Shown here: piece by piece, positions 1 through 8,802 of the stretch
Position numbering within the stretch: position 1 is the first letter of the stretch
Layout: the number at the start of each line of letters is the position of its first letter
Assembly: GCA_937920345.1 (NCBI GenBank)
Contig: CALGVA010000046.1
Location: forward strand, 1 to 64,000
DNA: 64,000 bases
Source of the DNA: an uncultured Lachnospiraceae bacterium
GTDB lineage: Bacteria > Bacillota > Clostridia > Lachnospirales > Lachnospiraceae
Reading direction: 5' to 3'
Notes under the pieces: generated by a model
What the model was told of the DNA's origin: nothing
Seen by the model: the letters and a program-made list of their open reading frames with translations, nothing else
Databases searched by the model: none
Position numbers and translations under genes: made by a program

Positions 1-356
1 AGCGGTACGGAAACAGCAGAAGTAACGGTTGACAAGACGATCGACAAGCTGCCGGGCACTCCTGCAGAGAAGGTAGAAGAAGCCAGGAAGGCAGCGGAGG
101 AAGCGCTGAAAGATATCTCGGTATCCAATGCCACCACAGGGGAAAGCCTGCAGAGTGCCATAGAGAAAGCGGTACAGGATGCACTGGAAAAAGCAGGTAT
201 AGACAGCAAAGACGTAACCGTGACAGTGGAAGATTTTGCGAAGACAGAAGCGACCACGGAGGCGGCAGGCAGTATCACCGCAGCAATCAAGATTACCAGC
301 GGTACGGAAACAGCAGAAGTAACGGTTGACAAGACGATCGACAAGCTGCCGGGCAC
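1..356 (+). repeat. Tandem coding repeat, period 297 bp
   Basis: Bases 1-59 and 298-356 are identical, and the two copies then diverge. The first copy touches the window edge, so the identity may extend to the left. The period of 297 bp equals 99 codons and keeps frame. Identity at third codon positions suggests recent duplication or gene conversion rather than selection on protein alone. Confidence 0.9.
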
Positions 357-2772
357 CCCTGCCGACAAGGTAGCGGCAGTAAAGGCAGCAGTGGAAGCTG
401 CAGTCAAGGCCGCAGTAGACAAGGCGCTGGCAGGGACGGAAGTGACCAACGACAATGCGGAAGAGACCGCAGCGCAGATCAGAGCACTCATCCCGGATGC
501 CGTTGCAGCGGCGTTAGAGGCAGCAGGTGTCAGCTCTGATGAGGTTACCATTGGTGAAGAGAATATCATAGTGGAACTGGCAGATGCAGACAGCGAAGGG
601 AACATTACAGTGACCATACCTGTCACAAGTACAGAAGATGCCGGACAGGCAGGAGAGGTGGTCATCCAGATCCCGATCACGAAACCCGGCGGGGGAGATG
701 ACCCTGACAAGGAGACCGAAGAAGCAAAGCAGGCAGTCATAGATGCCCTGAAGAACATAACGATCACCAACGAGACAACACCGGAAGAGATCCGGGCCGC
801 GCTGGAAGAAGCGCTCGGGGATGATGTGACAGTTGACGGTATAGTAGAACTGGACAGAGAAGATGCGACACCGGATGCACCCGGCAGACTTTCTTTGCAG
901 ATCAAGCTGGTCATTAACGGGAAGCCCATCTATGTCACTGTGGATGTCACCATATCGCAGTCTGAGAGGAAGACCGGCGTGTACGTCCGCTTCACGGATT
1001 ATTATGACCTGGAAGGCACCACGCCCCTGTATAAGTATACCGGTATGGCTATTAAACCGGCGGTGGAAGTCTATAATAATGAAACACTCCTGACCTTAGG
1101 GAAGGATTACACGATCGGCTACAAAAACAACACAAAACCCGGCAGTGCAGCGCTCCTGACTGTAAAAGGAAAGGGCAGCTTTACGGGAACATCCAATGCG
1201 GTCAACTTTACGATCATCAATGCGGACATCGAGAAGGATACTGATCATCCCACGGAAATGACCGTGATAGTGAACACAAAAGTGGCGCCCGTCATCATGA
1301 ACGGCACGAAGAAGCTTACCACGAAAGAGTACCAGCTGGAAGGGGAAGGGCTTGCCAACGGTAAATATGCGGCAGCCACAGCCGAAGGGGAGACGAATAC
1401 CCTGACGGTAAAAGGAATAGGCAACTATGAGGGGAGCAGTTTTGAGATCAAAGTGAAGGTCATCGAAAAGAATGCCGCAGGGAAGCTGGCGGTGAAGGTG
1501 GACAAGAATTACAAACCCGTATATAACGGTAACGCCATCGATTTAAGTTCCCTGTTCCAGAAGACACAGGACGGGGCAGGCGCGATTACGGTAACGGATG
1601 CTAAAGACAAGGCAAAGATCCTGAAAGAAGGAACCGACTTCAGCATCATCTGCACCTCAAACCTTACCAACGCCGGAACAGTAAAGTTCACGGTGACAGG
1701 CATGGGAGCGTATATCGGAAGCGTGAGCAAGACCTTCAAGATCAGCCCGCGCAAGGTCACGGATATCAGCAGGTTCTCAGTCACATTTGACGAGGAGAAG
1801 ACATATGAATACAAGGCAGCCGGGGCAGAGGTGGACAACCTTATGGTGAAATACCTCGGTGAGACAGATGCCGATGACGACGATAGGGTGCTGGTACAGG
1901 ACAGGGATTACAAAGTCACCTACAGCAATCACAAAAAAGTAAGCGGTACAAAGGAGGCCGGGCTGAAGATCACCTTCTTAGGCAACTATAAGGGCAGCAG
2001 CGCAGTGCAGAAGACCTTTAAAGTCGTAACTGCGAAGCTCTCTGAGGCCAATACAGTGGTCACAGTCCCGGACAAGGTATACGGCAAAGCAAATCAGGCA
2101 TACAAATCAGTGCCTATCGTGACCGTTGACGGGGCGACAATCAAAGCCTCCAGCTACACGGTGTCCTACGCCTGGGCGACAGCATCGGATGCGGCGGATG
2201 ACACGAAATATGTCGAGGACAATAAAGTAAAGATCACCATAGCGGAAGGCGATACCTGGGCGAAAGTCAGAGTAACGATAACGCCGAAACAGACAGGCAG
2301 CTACGGTCTGGCGGAAGGAGCAGTGCTGAGGGGTGAATACTATGTGAGGAAGATCGACAATGCGGTCAACCTTACCAAGGCGAAAGTGACCTTCTTCAAT
2401 AAGGCAGGCACACAGGTGCGGTGGCTGGAGTATAACGGGAATACGTTCTACACCCCGGCAGGCAACAACGTGGATGCGGCAAATGTCACTGACGACCCGA
2501 ACGCGGTATATGTGAGGGTTACTGTGGGCGGCGCAGTTGTGGACCCGTCCCTGTATGACGTGACATGGACCAACGCAACAGCCAAAGGCAAAGCCATAGT
2601 AGTGATCCGCGGCAAAGGCGAAGCTACAGCCAAAGGCATGGCAGTGGGCAGTAAAAATCAGGCCATCACCATTAAGGCCATGGTATTAAATGGAAAGAGC
2701 CTGAAATCCTATGTGGAGAATGTCGCGAATGTGATGAATAGTTTGAAGGATATGTTTTTTAAGAAGCAGTAA
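1..2772 (+). CDS. Large repetitive surface/secreted protein, C-terminal part (5' end outside window)
   Basis: The frame is open from base 1 to the stop at 2770-2772, so the first ATG at 220 is internal and the start lies upstream of the window. The visible ~923 residues fall into two parts. The first third is made of ~99-residue alpha/beta units: an Ala/Lys/Glu-rich helix, then beta strands rich in Thr/Val, with the block SGTETAEVTVDKTIDKLPG occurring twice. The rest is a series of ~90-residue Ig-like beta modules of the kind that read YTG...P...V...G..YTV.Y.NN...G...V...G.GNY.G, as in many Firmicute adhesins. No LPXTG motif, late membrane segment or choline-binding repeat is visible at the C-terminus, so anchoring is unknown. 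A role in adhesion or cell-surface scaffolding is inference. Followed by a strong terminator. Confidence 0.75.
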   Translation, partial: SGTETAEVTVDKTIDKLPGTPAEKVEEARKAAEEALKDISVSNATTGESLQSAIEKAVQDALEKAGIDSKDVTVTVEDFAKTEATTEAAGSITAAIKITSGTETAEVTVDKTIDKLPGTPADKVAAVKAAVEAAVKAAVDKALAGTEVTNDNAEETAAQIRALIPDAVAAALEAAGVSSDEVTIGEENIIVELADADSEGNITVTIPVTSTEDAGQAGEVVIQIPITKPGGGDDPDKETEEAKQAVIDALKNITITNETTPEEIRAALEEALGDDVTVDGIVELDREDATPDAPGRLSLQIKLVINGKPIYVTVDVTISQSERKTGVYVRFTDYYDLEGTTPLYKYTGMAIKPAVEVYNNETLLTLGKDYTIGYKNNTKPGSAALLTVKGKGSFTGTSNAVNFTIINADIEKDTDHPTEMTVIVNTKVAPVIMNGTKKLTTKEYQLEGEGLANGKYAAATAEGETNTLTVKGIGNYEGSSFEIKVKVIEKNAAGKLAVKVDKNYKPVYNGNAIDLSSLFQKTQDGAGAITVTDAKDKAKILKEGTDFSIICTSNLTNAGTVKFTVTGMGAYIGSVSKTFKISPRKVTDISRFSVTFDEEKTYEYKAAGAEVDNLMVKYLGETDADDDDRVLVQDRDYKVTYSNHKKVSGTKEAGLKITFLGNYKGSSAVQKTFKVVTAKLSEANTVVTVPDKVYGKANQAYKSVPIVTVDGATIKASSYTVSYAWATASDAADDTKYVEDNKVKITIAEGDTWAKVRVTITPKQTGSYGLAEGAVLRGEYYVRKIDNAVNLTKAKVTFFNKAGTQVRWLEYNGNTFYTPAGNNVDAANVTDDPNAVYVRVTVGGAVVDPSLYDVTWTNATAKGKAIVVIRGKGEATAKGMAVGSKNQAITIKAMVLNGKSLKSYVENVANVMNSLKDMFFKKQ

Positions 2773-2837
2773 GAGAAGCAGTTAGAAATAAGAAAGAAAT
2801 GACAGCATTTACAGGAAATGTAAATGGCAGCAAAGGA

Positions 2838-2869
2838 AACCGCCGGGCAGCTTTTGTCCGGCGGTTTTT
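2838..2869 (+). terminator. Rho-independent terminator after the surface protein
   Basis: A 9-bp perfect stem (AACCGCCGG at 2838-2846, CCGGCGGTT at 2858-2866) with an 11-nt loop runs into five T residues. It lies 65 bases after the stop codon. Confidence 0.9.
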
Positions 2870-2906
2870 CGCGGTGAGCACGTGGAGAGCAGAGCGGTGG
2901 ATTTGT

Positions 2907-2935
2907 TTGAAAAAGGGAATGATACGTGATATGAT
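2907..2935 (+). promoter_or_regulatory. Sigma-A promoter for the aldolase gene
   Basis: TTGAAA (2907-2912), a 17-base spacer, and TATGAT (2930-2935) preceded by TGA, which makes an extended -10. It sits about 95 bases upstream of the aldolase start. Confidence 0.7.
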
Positions 2936-3028
2936 TTTAATAAAGAGGCAGAGTACCTGATACAGTGTGTAGATTCCATGAATTGTTTTAACGGGAAAAA
3001 TGATCGAGAGTGAAAGGAACGGTCACAT

Positions 3029-3703
3029 ATGGATTATATTACGGAAAAACAGGCGAAAAAGGCGATCATCGATATCGGACAGCGCATGTATCTGCGCGGT
3101 TTCGTTGCGGCGAATGACGGAAATATCTCCGTTAAGACGGCTGACAATGAGGTCTGGGCGACACCGACAGGTGTTTCCAAGGGTTATATGAAGAAGAAAA
3201 TGCTGGTCAGGGTGGATCTCGACGGCAATGTACTGGAAGGAACGTACAGACCTTCCTCGGAATTGAAAATGCACCTGCGTGCTTACCGTGAAAATCGGGA
3301 TATCAGGGCAGTCTGTCATGCGCATCCGCCGATCTGCACATGTTTCGCGATCGCAGGCATTCCGCTGGATACCCCTGTGCTGGCGGAGGCGATTATTACG
3401 CTGGGGGATGTGCCGATCGCGCCCTATGCGGAGCTGGGCAGCGCAGATGTGCCGGAGGTAATCGCGCCATACTGCCATACCCATAACGGCATCCTGCTGG
3501 CGAATCACGGTGCGGTGACATGGGCGGAAGATATCTATGAGGCATATTACCGGCTGGAATCCATGGAGTATTATGCGAATATCCTGCTGATCACGGAGAA
3601 GATTCTGGGGAAACAGAATCAGCTTACGGACGAGCAGATCGGTGCGCTCCTGACCATGCGGGAGAAGTTCGGCATCAAGAGGGGCGGCACGCCCCGCAGG
3701 TAA
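3029..3703 (+). CDS. Class II aldolase/adducin-family protein (fuculose-phosphate-aldolase-like)
   Basis: The 224-residue protein has the full class II aldolase fold signature. GNIS near residue 31 is the substrate-phosphate loop. SSE gives Glu78, which matches the catalytic acid of L-fuculose-1-phosphate aldolase. HAHPP gives zinc ligands His97 and His99, and ANHG gives the third ligand His160. Members cleave or epimerise sugar phosphates (L-fuculose-1-P, L-ribulose-5-P, methylthioribulose-1-P); which substrate applies cannot be read here because no kinase or isomerase is adjacent. AAAGGA lies just upstream of the ATG, and the gene has its own promoter. It may share a transcript with the following DHH gene (93-base gap, no terminator seen). 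Confidence 0.88.
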   Translation: MDYITEKQAKKAIIDIGQRMYLRGFVAANDGNISVKTADNEVWATPTGVSKGYMKKKMLVRVDLDGNVLEGTYRPSSELKMHLRAYRENRDIRAVCHAHPPICTCFAIAGIPLDTPVLAEAIITLGDVPIAPYAELGSADVPEVIAPYCHTHNGILLANHGAVTWAEDIYEAYYRLESMEYYANILLITEKILGKQNQLTDEQIGALLTMREKFGIKRGGTPRR

Positions 3704-3796
3704 TATATGGATGGAAAAGTCGTGACTGCCGGCTTAACAGAAGAAAAGAAAGAATGTCAGCGTACATAAATTACGTGAAGAAAAGAGGAACAGCCA

Positions 3797-5440
3797 ATGA
3801 AACTTACAGAACTGACACATTATCAATCCGTCACAATCCAATGCCATGACAATCCGGACGCGGATGCTATCGCCTCCGGCTTTGCGCTGTACCGGTATTT
3901 TACAAGTCTGGGCAAACAGGTCAGGCTCGTCTATGCGGGCAGAAGCCAGATACATAAATCCAACCTGCTGCTGATGGTGGACAAACTGGATATTCCCATT
4001 ATATACATAGGAGATATCAAGGCGTATTCGCAGCAGGAACCCACGGGTAAGACGCCGGGACTGTTGATCACTGTGGACTGCCAGTATGGTGCCGGCAATG
4101 TGACCTGCCTGCCGGCGGAGGACGTGGCGATCATCGACCATCATCAGGTGGAGATCACAGATGTGGAGAAGCGGGAGATCAATCCGCATCTGGGAAGCTG
4201 TTCCACGCTTGTATGGAATATGCTGCGTGAGGCGGGATATCAGATAGAAGACAGCAGACTCGGCACGGCGCTTTACTACGGGCTCTACACGGACACGAAT
4301 CAGTTCGCCGAGATCTATAATCCGCTGGATATGGATATGCGGGAAGCAGTGCCCTGTGAAAAGACGCTGATCACGCTGTTCCGTAATTCCAACCTGTCCC
4401 TGCAGGAGATGGAGATTGCAGGGGTAGCGATGATCCGTTATATCTATAATGACGATTACCGCTATGCGATCATCAAGTCCAAGCCGTGTGATCCGAATAT
4501 TCTGGGATTGATCAGCGATTTTCTGATCCAGGTGGCGGAGGTGGACAGCTGCGTTGTGTACAATGATTTAAAAGACGGTTATAAATTCTCGGTCAGAAGC
4601 TGTATCAAAGAGGTGCAGGCGAATGAACTGGCGGCGTTTCTGGCAGACGGTGTCGGTTCCGGCGGCGGACACCGGGAGAAGGCGGGCGGCTTTATCAGCA
4701 TGACATTGTATGAAAATGCATACCCGACGCTGCACTCGGAGGCCTTTTTCAGCAGACGGCTGAACGATTACTTTGATTACTGCCAGATCATATATGCGGA
4801 TGAATATGAGATTGATTTGTCCGATATGCAGACGTATGTAAAGAAACAGGTGCCTCTCGGTTATGTGGAGGCAACGGATATTCTGCCGACAGGCACACCG
4901 ATCACCATCCGCACGCTGGAGGGCGATGTGGATATGACGGTGGAACCCGATCTGATGATTATGATCGGTGTGAAAGGGGAAGTCTATCCGAACCGGAGAG
5001 AGAAATTCGAGAAGAGTTATATCATTACGGACCGCGCTTACTGTAAGGACCAAATGCATGCGCATTGCAGTACTCTCTACGAGCCGACGATCCACAACCG
5101 TGAGAACGGAGAGGTCATGCGGGTTGCCGATTATGCCAGGATCTGTATTGCCAGCGGCGGCACGCACATTCATGCGAAGAAACTGACCGGAAGGGTCAAA
5201 GTTTTTACCGCGTGGGATAAAGAGAAGTATATGCTCGGCAGAGAGGGAGATTATCTGGCAGTGCGGTGTGATGACCTGCATGACATCTATGTAGTAGAAC
5301 GGGACATCTTCTATCAGACGTATGACAAGGTGGAAATTATGGAGGATGATGCGGAGATCACAACGGACGATGCGGAGATCATGGAGGACGTGGAGATTAC
5401 AGCGGAGGAACAGGAGAACGCTGCGCCCGTGATTTCATAG
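3797..5440 (+). CDS. DHH/DHHA1-family phosphoesterase with extra C-terminal domain
   Basis: The N-terminal half carries the metal-binding motifs of DHH phosphoesterases: HDNPDAD (about residues 17-23), VDC (93-95), DHH (114-116) and YTDT (164-167). DHHA1 follows with GGGH at 289-292. This is the layout of NrnA-type nano-RNases/pAp phosphatases. Residues ~335-515 form a further domain not found in NrnA. Its stretch GREGDYLAVR and what follows resemble the PGDYG-type domain. The last ~30 residues are a low-complexity acidic tail built from repeats of AEI-M/T-E/T-D. The TIR gene follows after 65 bases on the same strand. Substrate is unknown: oligonucleotides, pAp or a cyclic dinucleotide are all possible for the family. 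Confidence 0.85.
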   Translation: MKLTELTHYQSVTIQCHDNPDADAIASGFALYRYFTSLGKQVRLVYAGRSQIHKSNLLLMVDKLDIPIIYIGDIKAYSQQEPTGKTPGLLITVDCQYGAGNVTCLPAEDVAIIDHHQVEITDVEKREINPHLGSCSTLVWNMLREAGYQIEDSRLGTALYYGLYTDTNQFAEIYNPLDMDMREAVPCEKTLITLFRNSNLSLQEMEIAGVAMIRYIYNDDYRYAIIKSKPCDPNILGLISDFLIQVAEVDSCVVYNDLKDGYKFSVRSCIKEVQANELAAFLADGVGSGGGHREKAGGFISMTLYENAYPTLHSEAFFSRRLNDYFDYCQIIYADEYEIDLSDMQTYVKKQVPLGYVEATDILPTGTPITIRTLEGDVDMTVEPDLMIMIGVKGEVYPNRREKFEKSYIITDRAYCKDQMHAHCSTLYEPTIHNRENGEVMRVADYARICIASGGTHIHAKKLTGRVKVFTAWDKEKYMLGREGDYLAVRCDDLHDIYVVERDIFYQTYDKVEIMEDDAEITTDDAEIMEDVEITAEEQENAAPVIS

Positions 5441-5505
5441 AAAGTGATGCAGACAGAGGAAGCAGAGCAGGAGACAGCAGGACAGTTGCGGACGGTGAAT
5501 GGGAA

Positions 5506-8500
5506 ATGACGAAAGACAGTATAAATAAAGACAGTGTAAAATATGATGCGTTTATCAGCTACAGGCATTCGGAGCTGGACAGTTACGTGGCACAGACACT
5601 GCATAAGCAGCTGGAGAATTTTAAGCTGCCTAAGAATGTGGCGCGGCATAAGATCGTACAGGCAAAGTGCGGAGACCGTGCAGATACTGTGGCAGATGAG
5701 CGGCAGGCGGGCTCGCATGTACCGGAATCAGATGATACAGCGAGTATGACCGGAACGGTCAAAACCAGAATCAGCCGGGTGTTCCGGGATAGAGAAGAAC
5801 TGCCTTTAGTGACGAATCTGGCGGACCCGATTACAGAGGCGTTACAAAATTCCGAGTATCTGATCGTGATCTGTTCACCCAGACTTCCTGAGTCAATGTG
5901 GTGCCGCAAGGAGATTGAGACGTTTATCGGGATGCATGACAGGGAACATGTGCTGGCGGTGCTGGTGGAGGGAGAACCTGACGTTTCTTTTCCGGAAGAA
6001 CTGCTTTACCGCGAGGTGAAAGAGCCCCGGTCTGACGGTAGTGTCATTACCAGAAAGATACCGGTGGAGCCGCTTGCAGCGGATGTGCGAGGCGCCAATC
6101 AGAGGGAGATACGCCGTAAGATCAAGAGTGAACTGCTGCGTCTCGTGGCGCCGATGTTTGACTGCAATTACGACGATCTCCGGCAGCGTCACAGGGAGCA
6201 GAGAACCCGCAGAATTATTATGACATCCGTGTCAATCAGTGCGACATGTCTGTCATTTGGCCTGATCAGTACGGCGATGGCACTGCAGATCAAACACCAG
6301 AACACACAGATCAAAGAACAGAATACCCGGATCAGAGCGCAGTCGGCCGAGATCACTGAACAGGCGGCGCAGATCGAACGGCAGTATCAGGAAGCCAAAA
6401 GAAATCATACGATTTCCAGATCGAAAGAGGCAGTCGGTTATCTGGAGAGCGGTGACCGGATGCGTGCGGTGGCGACGGCACAGGATGCACTGCTTGATCT
6501 CTCCGGGACAGGCAGCATAGAGTCTGATGTGGATTACCCGGCGCAGGCTGTGTATGCGCTCACCGACAGTCTGTATTTGTATGAAAACGGGCAGCAGATC
6601 CTGCCAGACCGGATGCTGGAGGCGGATACCACAGTCAGAATGATGAAATTGTCGCCACAGGGTACCAGAATTCTGACGGTTGATGCTTCCGGGCAGGCGA
6701 TGGTGTGGAATCCGGCGGATGAGAAGGAACCGGTCAGGATCACGGACGCGACTTTCGGTATTGGCAGCGGGGAAAATGAAGCTGCTTTTTTGGGGGAGGA
6801 CGGTGTGTTCTGTCCTGTGGGAGACGAGGTCGTACTGTACGATGTGTCGGATGGGAGTGCGGTGCCGATCTACCGTGTGCGCTGCGAAGATTATGTGGAA
6901 ATGGTAGTCTCGCAGGAGCAGAAGCAGGCGATCATGATATCGGAGAACGGCTATCAGGCGGTTGACTGTACGCACGGTGCGCTTCTGTATGCGGGCGCGT
7001 GGGATATGGACGGGCTGATTGCAAGGTCTCCGGCGGAGTGCGTGATCAGTGAAGACGGCAGATACTGGGCGGCAGGACTCATGACGCCATACGGGGAGGA
7101 GAATGAGCGGCAGGCGGTTGTGGTGTATGATATGGAGACGGGAGAGCGGATCGCGGTCTATCCCATTGACTATGAATACATTCGATCCATGCGTTTTGAC
7201 AGGGACAGACTTTATGTGGTCAGCTGTCACAGCGGCGAGATGGACTTTACACAGGTCACAATGGGTATGGAGAGCAGGCTGCAGGCTTATGATATCCACG
7301 GAACGGACAGTCCGGTATGGACTTATGAGCGGTCTGACGGCTGGCTCTATGATACTGCCTGTTCGGATGCGGAGGACAGCAACTATCTGTTATGCTCCGG
7401 ATACAGTGACGTGGTGGCGTTAGACAAGCGGGACGGCAGCTATATTGACCTGTTCGGTTTCGGAGTGGAAGTGATCAAACTTGGCAGTTACAGCGGAAGC
7501 GATGCTTTTATGGCATTTACCAGAGACGGTGTATGGCATTATCTGGACATGAACCGCAGGGAAGACATGGTAGGCACTTTATTCCCGGCATGTACCTCCT
7601 CTAATGTAAAGGATTTTGCGATCGGGGACGGTTATTGTGCAACGCTTCCCTATGGCGGCAGGCGCATAACCTTATACCGGACGGCGTCCGGTGCGGGCAT
7701 GGAGGAATTTCATCAGGGAGAATACAACTATAATGAAGCAGTCGTGAACAGTGACGGCACTTATCTGGCGGCGGCGTACTATAATGATGATTATACGACG
7801 GCGGTTGAACTGTTTCGCACGGACGGCGGCGAACTGCTCTGGGAGTACGGCGATGATTCGCGTTATAACGGGATGCTTTTCTTTGACTATCATGGCAGGG
7901 AATCGCTGGCGCTGATAACGGATGAGAAGGTGATGATCCTGAATCCTGAGAACGGAGAGGTGCTTTCGTCGGATACGCTGGAGATAGACGGCTCATATGA
8001 TTATATGGGATGTAACAGTGCCGGTGACGGTATGGAACAGGAGTGGCACCGCTATATTTACCTGTGGGGCAGCAGGACGCTATACGCCTATGATCTTACG
8101 GATATGAAGCCTGCTTATGAAATGCCGCACAAGGAAGACGCCGCCTATGATGACGTGGCAGCCGTGTGGAGCCGCGCGGGAGGCAGCGACGGCGGGCAGA
8201 AGGACTGCTATGTGATCACGGACAGGGAAGCCGGCGCGCTGCATTTCTACTGTATGGGTGAAGAAATCTATACTTATGGCGGGGAAGAGCGTGGGACGCA
8301 GGACGATGCGATCAATTATAAATATATTGAGACGATGTTCTTTGATGAGAATGAACAGGGCGTACATCTCAATATCGTTTATATGGATGGCAGAATTACC
8401 GGGCTGGCCATTGATCCTGATCTTGATCCGGCCGGGTTCTGTATGCCGGAAGAAGGAGACGGGAAATCGGAACGGTACAGCGGACTGGCAGAGGTGATGC

Positions 8501-8733
8501 GGCGTTATGAACGGGCAGGAGATTTCGCTATCATGCAGGGGGCCGGTGACGCTTATCTGCTGTCCGGAAGCGAAGGGGATATTCTGGCACACATGCATGG
8601 TTTCCTGTGCTGCGACAGCACAAACAGGCAGATTTATCTGCAGGCTAACCGCACGATCTGCCGTCTGCCGTTCTATGACCTGGAGGAGATCAATGAAATT
8701 GCCGCTGAGGTAAGAAGCAGGGGGAAATGGTAG
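5506..8733 (+). CDS. TIR-domain membrane protein with coiled coil and beta-propeller-like C-terminus
   Basis: 1075 residues. Residues 12-160 are a TIR domain (YDAFISYRHSE at 13-23). The motif SMWCRKE places Glu136 where TIR NADases have their catalytic acid. Residues ~237-260 are one hydrophobic membrane span after an Arg-rich stop (RTRR). Residues ~261-298 form a heptad-like Gln-rich coiled coil (QIKxQNTxI repeats). From ~330 on there are many short beta-strand blocks with Trp/Asp/Gly turns, a WD40/quinoprotein-like propeller. The N-terminal TIR would be cytoplasmic and the propeller outside or on the opposite face; this topology is inference. Such TIR-TM-propeller proteins are known from clostridial genomes, but I know of no established function. 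It follows the DHH phosphoesterase by 65 bases and is convergent with rarA. Confidence 0.85.
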   Translation: MTKDSINKDSVKYDAFISYRHSELDSYVAQTLHKQLENFKLPKNVARHKIVQAKCGDRADTVADERQAGSHVPESDDTASMTGTVKTRISRVFRDREELPLVTNLADPITEALQNSEYLIVICSPRLPESMWCRKEIETFIGMHDREHVLAVLVEGEPDVSFPEELLYREVKEPRSDGSVITRKIPVEPLAADVRGANQREIRRKIKSELLRLVAPMFDCNYDDLRQRHREQRTRRIIMTSVSISATCLSFGLISTAMALQIKHQNTQIKEQNTRIRAQSAEITEQAAQIERQYQEAKRNHTISRSKEAVGYLESGDRMRAVATAQDALLDLSGTGSIESDVDYPAQAVYALTDSLYLYENGQQILPDRMLEADTTVRMMKLSPQGTRILTVDASGQAMVWNPADEKEPVRITDATFGIGSGENEAAFLGEDGVFCPVGDEVVLYDVSDGSAVPIYRVRCEDYVEMVVSQEQKQAIMISENGYQAVDCTHGALLYAGAWDMDGLIARSPAECVISEDGRYWAAGLMTPYGEENERQAVVVYDMETGERIAVYPIDYEYIRSMRFDRDRLYVVSCHSGEMDFTQVTMGMESRLQAYDIHGTDSPVWTYERSDGWLYDTACSDAEDSNYLLCSGYSDVVALDKRDGSYIDLFGFGVEVIKLGSYSGSDAFMAFTRDGVWHYLDMNRREDMVGTLFPACTSSNVKDFAIGDGYCATLPYGGRRITLYRTASGAGMEEFHQGEYNYNEAVVNSDGTYLAAAYYNDDYTTAVELFRTDGGELLWEYGDDSRYNGMLFFDYHGRESLALITDEKVMILNPENGEVLSSDTLEIDGSYDYMGCNSAGDGMEQEWHRYIYLWGSRTLYAYDLTDMKPAYEMPHKEDAAYDDVAAVWSRAGGSDGGQKDCYVITDREAGALHFYCMGEEIYTYGGEERGTQDDAINYKYIETMFFDENEQGVHLNIVYMDGRITGLAIDPDLDPAGFCMPEEGDGKSERYSGLAEVMRRYERAGDFAIMQGAGDAYLLSGSEGDILAHMHGFLCCDSTNRQIYLQANRTICRLPFYDLEEINEIAAEVRSRGKW

Positions 8734-8747
8734 AAGAGAAGAATCAG

Positions 8748-8778
8748 ACGGCATATCCATATCCGGGTATGCCGTTTC
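8748..8778. terminator. Hairpin between convergent TIR and rarA genes
   Basis: ACGGCATA (8748-8755) pairs with TATGCCGT (8768-8775), extendable by three pairs with a wobble. The T run is short (TTT), so it is a modest terminator that could serve both strands. Confidence 0.5.
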
Positions 8779-8802
8779 AGGTGGTATGACAAAACATGCT
8801 GT

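Noticed and set aside
2600..2772. Sortase anchor on the surface protein
   Set aside because: No LPXTG-like motif, hydrophobic segment and positive tail combination at the C-terminus.
6253..7299. Long minus-strand open frame (348 codons) opposite the TIR-propeller gene
   Set aside because: His/Arg-rich shadow of the plus-strand gene with no ribosome site and no family motif; the same holds for the other long antisense frames (4568-5281, 8815-9651, 11278-11844, 46937-47680).
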